From positions 1 to 64,000 of the forward strand of contig JARFNK010000017.1 of assembly GCA_029167225.1 (NCBI GenBank): a DNA stretch of 64,000 bases. The letters are read 5' to 3'. The stretch comes from Sphingobium arseniciresistens (GTDB lineage: Bacteria > Pseudomonadota > Alphaproteobacteria > Sphingomonadales > Sphingomonadaceae). The translations under genes and the position numbers were made by a program. How positions within the stretch are numbered: position 1 is the stretch's first letter; each line of letters opens with the position of its first letter. Positions 1 through 7,314 of the stretch are shown here, in pieces. Below the pieces are notes generated by a model. It was not told the DNA's origin. It saw nothing but the letters and a program-made list of their open reading frames with translations, and ran no database searches.

Positions 1-179
1 CAATCCCGACGGTGTAGTGGAGGCGATCCTCCTCAAGGCCGCCGAGTGCCTCGGCGGAACCCACCCCCAGCCCCTCCTTCCAGGGAGGGGGGAAGGAAAA
101 GCTGACCGTCCACTTTCCACCCCTTCCCGCCGTTCCACGCATCCCCACGTAAACAGATGATGCCGGCATGTCGGATGCG
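1..179. other. Left-edge intergenic DNA, no gene assigned
   Basis: No complete gene is visible. A plus-strand frame is open from the window edge to a TGA at 158-160, so the tail of a gene that starts outside the window is possible, but the translation after about residue 20 is Pro/Arg-rich and matches nothing I recognise. A C-rich/G-rich hairpin (arms 71-77 and 84-90) lies inside that frame, which fits noncoding DNA better. A similar hairpin occurs at 3379-3397. Confidence 0.35.
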
Positions 180-827
180 TTACCGTAAGGCGATTGCCGA
201 GGCCGCCCCGTCCCCAATCATCCCGGCAGATGGCAGGAACGGCGCGACGACCGAACTGGCGCGCTCGACATAGAGCGCCTTCTCCCCCACCGGCGCGACA
301 TAGTGCATGGCATCCTCGGCATCGCGCAGAGAGGCGCCGCGCGCGATGATCCATGTCGCCAGATATTGCGAGGCGAGGCATCCGCCCGCCGTCGCGACAT
401 TGCCGTGCGCGACAAAAGGCGCATCGATCACGGTGACGCCGGCCTCGACCACCCAGGGCTTCGTCGTGAGGTCGGTGCAGGCAGGCAGATCCCCCAGCAG
501 CCCCAGTTTGGCGAGCAGCAGCGTTCCTGAACATTGCGCGCCGATCAGCTGGCGCGAGGGATCGAGGCTCAGGCGCGACAGCAACCCTTCGTCGGCGGCG
601 ATATCGCGCGTCCTGATGCCGCTGCCGACCAGCACGGCATCCGCCTCCGCCGCGAAGGCGAGCGGACGCTGGCGTCGGACGGTCACGCCGTTCATCGACG
701 TCACCTCCTCCGTGGGCGCGGTGATATGGGCGGCCCAGCCCTTCGCCTTCATGCGATTGAGAATGGCCGCCGCGATGAACGAATCCAGTTCGTTGAACCC
801 ATCGAACGTCAGAACCGCGATCTGCAC
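180..827 (-). CDS. DJ-1/PfpI family protein
   Basis: A protein of about 215 residues with the DJ-1/PfpI fold signature: it opens with VQIAVLTFDGFNELD and carries the nucleophile-elbow cysteine in IGAQCSGTLLLA. Members act as glyoxalase-like, isonitrile hydratase or protein-repair enzymes, or as inactive regulators, so the substrate cannot be told from sequence. I place the start at the GTG at 827 because CGGGAGG lies 5-6 bases upstream; the in-frame extension to 896 has no ribosome site and reads as non-family sequence. The gene stands alone, divergent from the glycine-zipper gene at 1044. The family is confident and the function is open. Confidence 0.85.
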   Translation of the reverse strand: MQIAVLTFDGFNELDSFIAAAILNRMKAKGWAAHITAPTEEVTSMNGVTVRRQRPLAFAAEADAVLVGSGIRTRDIAADEGLLSRLSLDPSRQLIGAQCSGTLLLAKLGLLGDLPACTDLTTKPWVVEAGVTVIDAPFVAHGNVATAGGCLASQYLATWIIARGASLRDAEDAMHYVAPVGEKALYVERASSVVAPFLPSAGMIGDGAASAIALR

Positions 828-1043
828 TCTAGCCTCCCGAAACCGGCCCTTGCCATGGCCATCCACCTTGTAGCCCCATTGTGCGCCCGATCGCACGGCC
901 AGTTGCGAAGATCTGGCATGAACGGCGGCGGCCCATCCCCTTGCTTAACCTGAGATAACAGCGTGGTTCAGGAAGGCGCCAACAACATCGTGCAATATGC
1001 CGTCACACAAGAGCTACCCCTTCAGGTCGAGAGGAGACCCATT

Positions 1044-1391
1044 ATGATCATTCGCAAGTCCATCATCGCCGCCGCACTGGCCGCCGCCACCTTCACCGCC
1101 GCGGTTCCGGCGACCTCCTTCGCCCATGATGGCGGTCGTCGCCATCATTATAACGGCCATGGCTATGGGCATGGCCGCGACCGCTATGTCGATCGCCGCG
1201 GCTATCGCGATGACCGTGGCTATCGCTGCCGCAAGTCCGGCGGCACCACCGGCCTGCTGGTCGGCGGCGTCGCGGGCGCGCTGCTGGGTCGCGCTGTCGA
1301 CACCCGCGGCGACCGCGCGCCGGGCACGATCATCGGCGCTGGCGCCGGCGCCCTCGCCGGTCGCGCCATCGACCGCAATTCCCGCTGCTAA
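1044..1391 (+). CDS. Exported glycine-zipper 2TM-domain protein
   Basis: A 115-residue protein with a Sec signal peptide (residues 1-25, ending near ATSFAHDG), a His/Arg/Tyr/Gly-rich middle (about 26-58), then two glycine-zipper helices (GLLVGGVAGALLG and GTIIGAGAGALAG). This is the pattern of the glycine-zipper 2TM / 17-kDa surface antigen group, thought to associate with the outer membrane. The start at 1044 is supported by GAGGAG about 8 bases upstream. A 19-bp perfect hairpin follows the stop. The role in envelope integrity is inferred from the family only. Confidence 0.8.
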   Translation: MIIRKSIIAAALAAATFTAAVPATSFAHDGGRRHHYNGHGYGHGRDRYVDRRGYRDDRGYRCRKSGGTTGLLVGGVAGALLGRAVDTRGDRAPGTIIGAGAGALAGRAIDRNSRC

Positions 1392-1394
1392 TCC

Positions 1395-1437
1395 CGACGA
1401 AGCAGGCAGCGCCAACGCGGCGCTGCCTGCTTCGTCG
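1395..1437. terminator. Bidirectional hairpin between convergent genes
   Basis: Perfect 19-bp inverted repeat (arms 1395-1413 and 1419-1437, five-base loop) four bases after the stop at 1391 and before the stop of the convergent flavoprotein gene at 1519. There is no strong T-tract on either side, so termination efficiency is uncertain, but the position and stem stability fit a shared terminator. Confidence 0.7.
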
Positions 1438-1518
1438 CATCCGTCCATTGGGGACGTAAGCGACTTCCATGCTACGGGGTGATCGAAGCCTGACGTCCCG
1501 ATCGCCACGCGACATCCA

Positions 1519-2148
1519 TCATGACGAACCGCGATCGCCCAGCCGTTCGCGCAGCGCTGCGTTTTCCGCCTCCAGCCGGGCAAGACGCTCGTGGAGCGGC
1601 CGGGAAGCCTCGGCGATTTCCCGCTCCGTGAAGCGCGGGGTGATGTGCTGCGGACAGTTCCAATCGAACGCTTCCAGACGCAGGCGGAAGATCCGCTCCG
1701 GCTTCGCCTTGTAGGCTTCGTCCGTGACGATTTCCGTGACCGCTGGGTCCGTATCCAGCCCCAGCGTCTCGACATGGGCGTAGATCTTGAGCCGGGCGCG
1801 CCTGGAATAATCCATCAGGATCAGGCTCACCCGATCATTCGCCGCGACATTGCCGGTGCTGATATATTGCCGGTTGCCGCGATAATCGGCAAAGGCCAGC
1901 GTTCGGTCGTCGACCACCTTGAGGAAACCGGGCGGGCCGCCGCGATGCTGGACATAGGGCCAGCCGGTTTCCGACACCGACGCCATGTAGAAGCTGTCAC
2001 GCCCCGCGATGAACGCCATTTCGTTCCCGGTGAACCGGTCGAATTCCCGATGCCCGGAGAACCGATCCCACATCTGATCGGCGCCCATCTGCGCCTGCGC
2101 AGCGCGGACGCTGGGGGTCATGGCGATATCAAGAAATCCATAGGCCAT
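1519..2148 (-). CDS. Pyridoxamine 5'-phosphate oxidase-like (PPOX) flavoprotein
   Basis: About 209 residues. The core (GNEMAFIAGRDSFYMASVSETGWPYVQHRGGPPGFLKVV ... GNRQYISTGN) is the FMN-binding split-barrel of the PPOX class, specifically the larger pnp-oxidase-like group whose members end in a heptad-like helix (here about residues 175-205, rich in Arg/Leu/Glu). FMN- or F420-dependent redox chemistry is typical; the substrate is unknown. The start at 2148 is preferred over the ATG at 2154 because GGAGA then sits at a normal distance. It lies 84 bases after the alpha/beta hydrolase on the same strand, so co-transcription is possible. Confidence 0.8.
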   Translation of the reverse strand: MAYGFLDIAMTPSVRAAQAQMGADQMWDRFSGHREFDRFTGNEMAFIAGRDSFYMASVSETGWPYVQHRGGPPGFLKVVDDRTLAFADYRGNRQYISTGNVAANDRVSLILMDYSRRARLKIYAHVETLGLDTDPAVTEIVTDEAYKAKPERIFRLRLEAFDWNCPQHITPRFTEREIAEASRPLHERLARLEAENAALRERLGDRGSS

Positions 2149-2232
2149 GGTCATTCTCCGTAAAAAACGGGCGACATCACGAACGGCGAGCGGCTTCGAG
2201 CGGAGGCGCCGTCAGCCGTCTCGCCCCCTCGA

Positions 2233-3228
2233 TCAGCGCTTTGCCACCTTCCCGTCGAGGAATGTGCGGATCAGCGGTGCCATCTCGTCGAGCTTGTCCT
2301 CCAGCGCGAAATGGCCGGTGTCGAGGATATGAAACTCGGCGTTCGGCAGGTCGCGGCGATAGGGATGCGCGCCAGCCTCCGGGAAGATCTTGTCATTCTT
2401 GCCCCAGATGACCAGCGTCGGCGGCTTGCGATCCCGGAAGAACTGCTGGAACTGAGGATAGAGCGGCAGGTTGGTGCGATAGTCGTAGAACAGGTCGAGC
2501 TGGATATCCTTGTTCCCCGGCCGGTCGAGCAGCGCTTGGTCCTGGACCCAATTGTCGGGGCTGATGCGCGACACGTCTTTCACGCCATCGGTATATTGGA
2601 ACTTCGTCGCGTCGAGCGTGACCAGCCATGACTGTGCGTCACGATCCTTTGCCGAGCCGCTCTTCCAATAGGCCTTGATCGGATCCCAGAAGGCGCCCAG
2701 CCCCTCCTCATAGGCGTTGCCGTTCTGGACGATGAGCCCGCTGACCCGCTCGGGATGCTTGAGCGCGAGCCGGTAGCCGACCGGCGCGCCATAATCCATG
2801 ACGTACATGGTGTAGTCCTTCGCGCCGATGGTGGCCAGCAGCGTATCGACCATGTCGGCATAGTGGCCGAAGCTGTAGACGAACTGCTTGTGATCGGGCG
2901 CGTCGCTCTGGCCGAAACCGGGATAGTCCGGCGCGATCACATGATAGCGGTCGGCGAGCAGCGGGATCAGGTTGCGGAACATGTGCGAGGATGTCGGGAA
3001 GCCGTGCAGCAGCAGCACGACCGGGCCATCGGCGGGGCCGGCTTCGCGGTAGAACATCTTCACGCCGTCGATCGTCGAGGAACGATAATGGACGGTGACA
3101 GGCGCGGGGCGAGCCTCCGCCGAAACCTGAGCCGGGGCCGGGGCAGCAAACGCCGGCGACATCGCGGCAGGGGCGAAAGACGCGATGCTGGCGGCTGCGA
3201 GCATCAGGGGCAATATCCGTCGGTTCAT
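2233..3228 (-). CDS. Exported alpha/beta hydrolase, epoxide hydrolase/dehalogenase type
   Basis: 331 residues with a Sec signal peptide (1-29). The fold shows the HGFP oxyanion motif at 75-78, DYPGFGQSD at 101-109, a nucleophile elbow with aspartate (VMDYG, Asp145) and a catalytic His306 in DTGHF. An Asp nucleophile with HGFP points to epoxide hydrolases or haloalkane dehalogenases and away from Ser esterases. The signal peptide implies periplasmic action. GGAGG lies just upstream of the ATG at 3228; an in-frame extension to 3309 has no ribosome site. The LysR gene upstream may regulate it. The substrate is unknown. Confidence 0.85.
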   Translation of the reverse strand: MNRRILPLMLAAASIASFAPAAMSPAFAAPAPAQVSAEARPAPVTVHYRSSTIDGVKMFYREAGPADGPVVLLLHGFPTSSHMFRNLIPLLADRYHVIAPDYPGFGQSDAPDHKQFVYSFGHYADMVDTLLATIGAKDYTMYVMDYGAPVGYRLALKHPERVSGLIVQNGNAYEEGLGAFWDPIKAYWKSGSAKDRDAQSWLVTLDATKFQYTDGVKDVSRISPDNWVQDQALLDRPGNKDIQLDLFYDYRTNLPLYPQFQQFFRDRKPPTLVIWGKNDKIFPEAGAHPYRRDLPNAEFHILDTGHFALEDKLDEMAPLIRTFLDGKVAKR

Positions 3229-3378
3229 CTGTACCTCCACCTTTGACCGGGCCGGCAAGCACGATGCGCCGCCCCCTTGAAGACAGAGATATTCCTTCCG
3301 GATGATCATGATAATCTGGCGAATGTGGAAATCATTATTCCTTATTATGGAATAGTTGACGACATGGACATCTCTCCT

Positions 3379-3397
3379 CCCTTCCCTTCAGGAAGGG
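3379..3397. terminator. Small hairpin between LysR gene and hydrolase gene
   Basis: Seven-base arms (3379-3385 and 3391-3397) around a five-base loop, in the 219-bp gap after the LysR stop. It could end the LysR transcript or be one of the short C-rich/G-rich palindromes scattered in these genomes (compare 71-90). There is no T-tract. Confidence 0.35.
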
Positions 3398-3447
3398 GAA
3401 TGTCATGCCGTCCACACGGCCACATCGCGGGATATGTCCCGCGCTAC

Positions 3448-4356
3448 CTAGAGCTCATTTACGCTGAACAGCGGGTTCGCGCGCAGTCGCGCCACCGCGA
3501 AATCGACGAACGTCCGTACCTTCGCGGTGGCGCGCCGGCCCTCCGCATGGACGACATGGATCGGCAGCGCCTTCTCCGCATAGCCCGCCAGCACCGGCTG
3601 TAGTCGCCCCTCCTGCAAGGCTGGCCCGACCTGATAGGACAGCACGCGGGTCAGCCCCCATCCCTGTTCGGCGGCGGCGATGGCGGCCTCGTTGGTGTTG
3701 CACAGCAGCCGGGGGTGGACGACGACGCTGGTCTTGCCATCCTCGCCGAAATGCCATTCCGGCGACACCCATGCGCCTGTCGGAATGATGATGCGGTGGT
3801 TCGCCAGATCGGCGGGAACCTGTGGAATACCGTGCCGCTCGAAATAGGAGGGCGCTCCGCAGACGACCCGCTTCACCCAGCCAACCCGCGTCGCGCTCAT
3901 GCCGGAATCGGGCAGGTGCCCGATGCGGACGGCGACATCGATGCCTTCCTCGACGATGTTCACGATGCGATCGACGAACAGGCTGCGCCCGGTGACGGCG
4001 GGATAGTGATCGAGATAGTCGAGCAGGATCGGCAGGACATGCAGATGGCCGAACATGATCGATCCAGTGACGGTCAGCGTCCCCGTAGGATTGCCATGAG
4101 ACCCAGCCGCCGAGGCCTCCGCATCGGCAATGTCGGTAAGGATACGGCGGCAATCGTCGAAATAGCCCCGCCCCGCCTCTGTCAGCGTCACCGAGCGCGT
4201 CGTCCTGGTGAGAAGCCGCACGCCGATCTCATCTTCCAGCGTCGACACCGCCCGCGTGACCGCCGGCGGGCTCATGTGCAGTTGGCGTCCGGCCTCGGCG
4301 AAACTCCGCGTCTCCGCGACCCTGACGAACACCTTCATGGCCTGCCAACGATCCAT
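3448..4356 (-). CDS. LysR-family transcriptional regulator
   Basis: 302 residues with an N-terminal winged helix-turn-helix (about 1-60: FVRVAETRSFAEAGRQLHMSPPAVTRAVSTLEDEIGVRLLTRTTRSVTLTEAG) and a C-terminal periplasmic-binding-like effector domain (about 90-295). This is the common CrgA-like subgroup of proteobacteria. AAGGG precedes the ATG by six bases. Its nearest downstream neighbour on the same strand is the exported hydrolase (219-bp gap), the most likely target, while 81 bases separate it from the upstream UdgX gene. The effector is unknown. Confidence 0.92.
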   Translation of the reverse strand: MDRWQAMKVFVRVAETRSFAEAGRQLHMSPPAVTRAVSTLEDEIGVRLLTRTTRSVTLTEAGRGYFDDCRRILTDIADAEASAAGSHGNPTGTLTVTGSIMFGHLHVLPILLDYLDHYPAVTGRSLFVDRIVNIVEEGIDVAVRIGHLPDSGMSATRVGWVKRVVCGAPSYFERHGIPQVPADLANHRIIIPTGAWVSPEWHFGEDGKTSVVVHPRLLCNTNEAAIAAAEQGWGLTRVLSYQVGPALQEGRLQPVLAGYAEKALPIHVVHAEGRRATAKVRTFVDFAVARLRANPLFSVNEL

Positions 4357-4437
4357 TCCGAGCCCTTCATCCTACGATATTCGGCCGGAAGCTGCGCAGG
4401 ATCGTGGTGCGGGGTCAATGCCTCACCCGCTCTCGGG

Positions 4438-5877
4438 CTACCTTTGCCGCATGGTTTCCAGCCGGGCGGCGAAATCCCTCAGATCCTGTACGAAACGCGC
4501 ATATTCCCCGTCACGGTCCTCCTGGACGCGCAGCAGGAAACTGGGATGGACGGTCACGCCCAACGCGCCGCCGTCAAGCGCCACCTGCGGGATGCCGCGC
4601 ACCGACGCGATCGAGGTTGCCCGCCCCGTCAGCGCTTGTGTGGCCGTCGCGCCGAGCGCGATCGTCAGGACCGGACGCACCAGCGCGCGTTCCTGATCCA
4701 GCCACCAGCGACAAGCCTTGATCTCGCCGCCATTGGGCCGCGCGTGCAGCCGCCTCTTGCCGCGCGGTTCGAACTTGAAATGCTTGACCGCATTGGTGAC
4801 GTAAACCTGTGCCCGATCGATCCCCGCCTCAACCAGCGCCCTGTCGAAGAGCTGCCCGGCAGGCCCTATAAAGGCCCGGCCAGCGAGATCCTCCTGATCG
4901 CCCGGCTGTTCTCCCACGAACATCAGCGCGGCGTCGACCGGCCCTTCGCCGAACACCGTCTGCGTGGCGCAGCGATGCAGGTCGCAGCGGATACAGCCTG
5001 CCGCCGCCCGTTTCAGGGATGCCCATCGGTCCTGCGGAGACAGCGCCTCGTCACCGATCTCCCCCGCCATATCCATCGACTCCCTCGACCGTTCGACCAT
5101 CGCCGTTTCGCGGCCATGAGCACCCGCGACGAGCTGATTGATGAGTGCCGTCTCGGGCATGTTCGCCCAATATTTGCGCGGCATTTCCTTCAGCATCGCC
5201 TTCATCTTCAAGCGCGCGGGGTTGAAGATGGCGGCATAATAGCGCTTCCACGTCTCCTCCACAGGATCGCCCGCTGGCGCATCCGCGCGGACCGCGCCCG
5301 GCCCTTCGCACAGCGATGCGCCATCCCAGTGCAGCGAAAGCGCCGGGGTCAGGATCGACCAGCGCATCGCCGCGAAGCGATCGACGAAGAAGGATGCAGC
5401 CGTGCGGACGATATGATGTTCAGGCTCGAACCACGCGATGAAATGCGGCGCGCCATCCTTCCCGGAGATTTCGCGAAAGCGCAGGAAGGCATGCATCTTG
5501 TGAATGTCCCGCCGCACGGCCTTGGCCAGCATCTCCACCCGGCGAACCAAGGGGTCGGCCTTGTCGGTGAAGGCCCCCGGCTGCGCGCGAACACGGAGCA
5601 ACAGCACATAGAGAAGCGCGAACCGTTCAGGATCGCCATGGCAGGCCGCCATGCGCGCAAGGGCGACGAAGCCGCGCGGGACGGCGAATGCGCCATCGTT
5701 CAAAGCGCCGTAATGTGGGGGTGCGGCCGTACCAACGTTCCCCCCGAAAAGATCGCCGCCCTCGCCTTCCACCCGCCACAGGATGTCGCCGGGTGCCGCG
5801 CCCCTCCCCGCCAGCATCCGCGCAGCCTCGCGCCACCCCTCGAAATCGTCGGGGGCCGAAAGGCGCACCTCGTGCAT
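4438..5877 (-). CDS. udgX: DUF4130 - UdgX uracil-DNA-binding fusion protein
   Basis: 479 residues. Roughly 1-235 match DUF4130, the putative DNA-metabolism domain that accompanies UdgX. Roughly 280-479 are a UdgX-type uracil-DNA glycosylase: CIRC at 295-298 and Cys389 as Fe-S cluster ligands, GEQPGDQED at 322-330 (uracil pocket), the KRRLH loop at 374-378 whose His becomes covalently linked to the abasic site in studied UdgX proteins, and HPSFLLR from 444. A further family-4 UDG Cys position appears to be His366 (NAVKHFKF). The ATG at 5877 overlaps the stop of the radical SAM gene (TGATG), so the two are translationally coupled. Assignment is firm for UdgX; the role of DUF4130 is unknown. Confidence 0.92.
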   Translation of the reverse strand: MHEVRLSAPDDFEGWREAARMLAGRGAAPGDILWRVEGEGGDLFGGNVGTAAPPHYGALNDGAFAVPRGFVALARMAACHGDPERFALLYVLLLRVRAQPGAFTDKADPLVRRVEMLAKAVRRDIHKMHAFLRFREISGKDGAPHFIAWFEPEHHIVRTAASFFVDRFAAMRWSILTPALSLHWDGASLCEGPGAVRADAPAGDPVEETWKRYYAAIFNPARLKMKAMLKEMPRKYWANMPETALINQLVAGAHGRETAMVERSRESMDMAGEIGDEALSPQDRWASLKRAAAGCIRCDLHRCATQTVFGEGPVDAALMFVGEQPGDQEDLAGRAFIGPAGQLFDRALVEAGIDRAQVYVTNAVKHFKFEPRGKRRLHARPNGGEIKACRWWLDQERALVRPVLTIALGATATQALTGRATSIASVRGIPQVALDGGALGVTVHPSFLLRVQEDRDGEYARFVQDLRDFAARLETMRQR

Positions 5878-7127
5878 CAGCCCCCAAACAGCTCCAGTTG
5901 CTGGGGCCGCGGCGGCTTGACCCAGGCGCTGAGGTCGGCGCGATCGGACAGGACGGTGGGCGTCCATCCCTGCGCGATGATGAACGGCCGGACCTTGGCG
6001 ATCGACGCCGTCAGCCGGGCCACATCCTCGATGCGCAGCTTCCGCCAGCGCCGGGAACTGAGGATGCGGTCCACCGCCCGCACGCCCAGCCCCGGCACGC
6101 GCAGCATCTGCTCACGCGGCGCGCGGTTGATATCGACCGGGAACATGGCGCGGCTGCGCAGGGCAAAGGCGAGCTTGGGGTCGATGTCGAGCGGCAACAT
6201 GCCGGCAGCATCGGTCGCCTGCGCCACCTCGCTGGTCGAATAGCCGTAGAAGCGGATGAGCCAGTCCGACTGATAGAGCCGATGCTCCCGCATCAACGGC
6301 GGGCGGCGGAGCGGCAGGACGGCGCTGGCATCGGGAATGGGCGAGAATGCCGAATAATAGACCCGCCGCAAGGCATGGCGATCATAAAGCTGGCCGGCCC
6401 GCGCGACGATCTGGCTGTCACTCGCCTCGTCCGCGCCCACGATCATCTGGGTCGACTGCCCCGAGGGCGCGAAGCGCGGGGCATGGCGGTAGCGGCGGCG
6501 GGCATCGCCGCCATCCTCGATCGCCGCACGCATGCCCAACATCGCGCCGTCGATCCGCCCGGCGTCCTTTTCCGGCGCGAGTTTCGCAAGGCCGGCAACC
6601 GTCGGCAGTTCGACATTGATCGATACCCGGTCCGCATGGATGCCAGCAGACCGGACCAGTGCCGGATCGGCGTCGGGGATCGTCTTGAGATGAATATAGC
6701 CGCGAAAATGATGCTCTTCGCGCAGGATGCGCGCGACCTCGACGATCTGCTCCATCGTATAGTCGGGCGAGCGGATGATGCCCGACGAGAGGAACAGGCC
6801 CTCGATATAATTGCGGCGGTAGAAGGAGAGCGTCAGGTCCGCCACCTCCCGCGCCGTGAACCGGGCGCGGCGCACGTTGGAACTCACCCGGTTGATACAA
6901 TAATGGCAGTCGTAGACGCAGGAATTGGTCAGCAGGATCTTGAGCAGGCTGATGCAGCGCCCGTCCGGCGCATAGGCATGGCATATGCCCATGCCCCCAT
7001 CGGTCGAGCCGATGCCCTTGCCGTCCCGGCTGTTCCGCTTCACCGCACCAGACGAGGCGCAACTCGCATCATATTTGGCAGCGTCGGCCAGGATGGATAA
7101 TTTCTCCCCAAGATCGAGACGCGCCAT
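5877..7127 (-). CDS. Radical SAM protein, putative DNA modification/repair, UdgX-linked
   Basis: 416 residues. Cys70-x3-Cys74-x2-Cys77 (SCVYDCHYC) is the radical SAM 4Fe-4S site. A helix-hairpin-helix (PGLGVRAVDRIL, 345-356) suggests DNA contact. The C-terminus ends QQLELFGG, and QLELF at 410-414 fits the bacterial sliding-clamp-binding consensus QL[SD]LF. This family is recurrently paired with UdgX/DUF4130, as here with overlapping stop and start codons. The ATG at 7127 is preceded by AAAAGGA, which overlaps a GTTC-N7-GTTC site on the plus strand. The reaction is unknown; DNA-base repair or modification is inferred from domains and partners. Confidence 0.9.
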   Translation of the reverse strand: MARLDLGEKLSILADAAKYDASCASSGAVKRNSRDGKGIGSTDGGMGICHAYAPDGRCISLLKILLTNSCVYDCHYCINRVSSNVRRARFTAREVADLTLSFYRRNYIEGLFLSSGIIRSPDYTMEQIVEVARILREEHHFRGYIHLKTIPDADPALVRSAGIHADRVSINVELPTVAGLAKLAPEKDAGRIDGAMLGMRAAIEDGGDARRRYRHAPRFAPSGQSTQMIVGADEASDSQIVARAGQLYDRHALRRVYYSAFSPIPDASAVLPLRRPPLMREHRLYQSDWLIRFYGYSTSEVAQATDAAGMLPLDIDPKLAFALRSRAMFPVDINRAPREQMLRVPGLGVRAVDRILSSRRWRKLRIEDVARLTASIAKVRPFIIAQGWTPTVLSDRADLSAWVKPPRPQQLELFGG

Positions 7128-7129
7128 TT

Positions 7130-7144
7130 GTTCCTTTTATGTTC
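7130..7144. promoter_or_regulatory. Candidate LexA (SOS) box, GTTC-N7-GTTC
   Basis: GTTC at 7130-7133 and GTTC at 7141-7144 are separated by exactly seven bases, the form of the alphaproteobacterial LexA operator. It ends three bases before the ATG of the radical SAM gene and covers its ribosome site, so LexA bound here would block expression. Two exact matches would be expected by chance in 64 kb of both strands, so the position is what gives it weight. Confidence 0.6.
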
Positions 7145-7220
7145 CAACTCCGATCCTGTCCATAATCTCGATCAATGCGCGCACGGCCGGGAAGTCTCGC
7201 GGAGCGACGAGACCCAAAAC

Positions 7221-7257
7221 AAAGGGCGCATGATCCGGTCGGATCATGCGCCCTTTT
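7221..7257 (-). terminator. Rho-independent terminator of the TonB receptor gene
   Basis: Sixteen-base perfect arms (7221-7236 and 7241-7256) with a four-base loop, followed on the minus strand by TTTGTTTT. It lies 58 bases after the receptor stop and insulates the radical SAM operon. Confidence 0.85.
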
Positions 7258-7314
7258 CCTCGATCGCCCCGACACGACCCTGCGTGCTGCGGCAGATTGG
7301 AAGACAGCCCTGCC

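Noticed and set aside
3715-6243. An 842-codon open frame on the plus strand
   Set aside because: It is antisense to the LysR and UdgX genes, has Arg/Pro/His-rich composition with no domain, and arises from the GC-rich third codon positions of the real genes.
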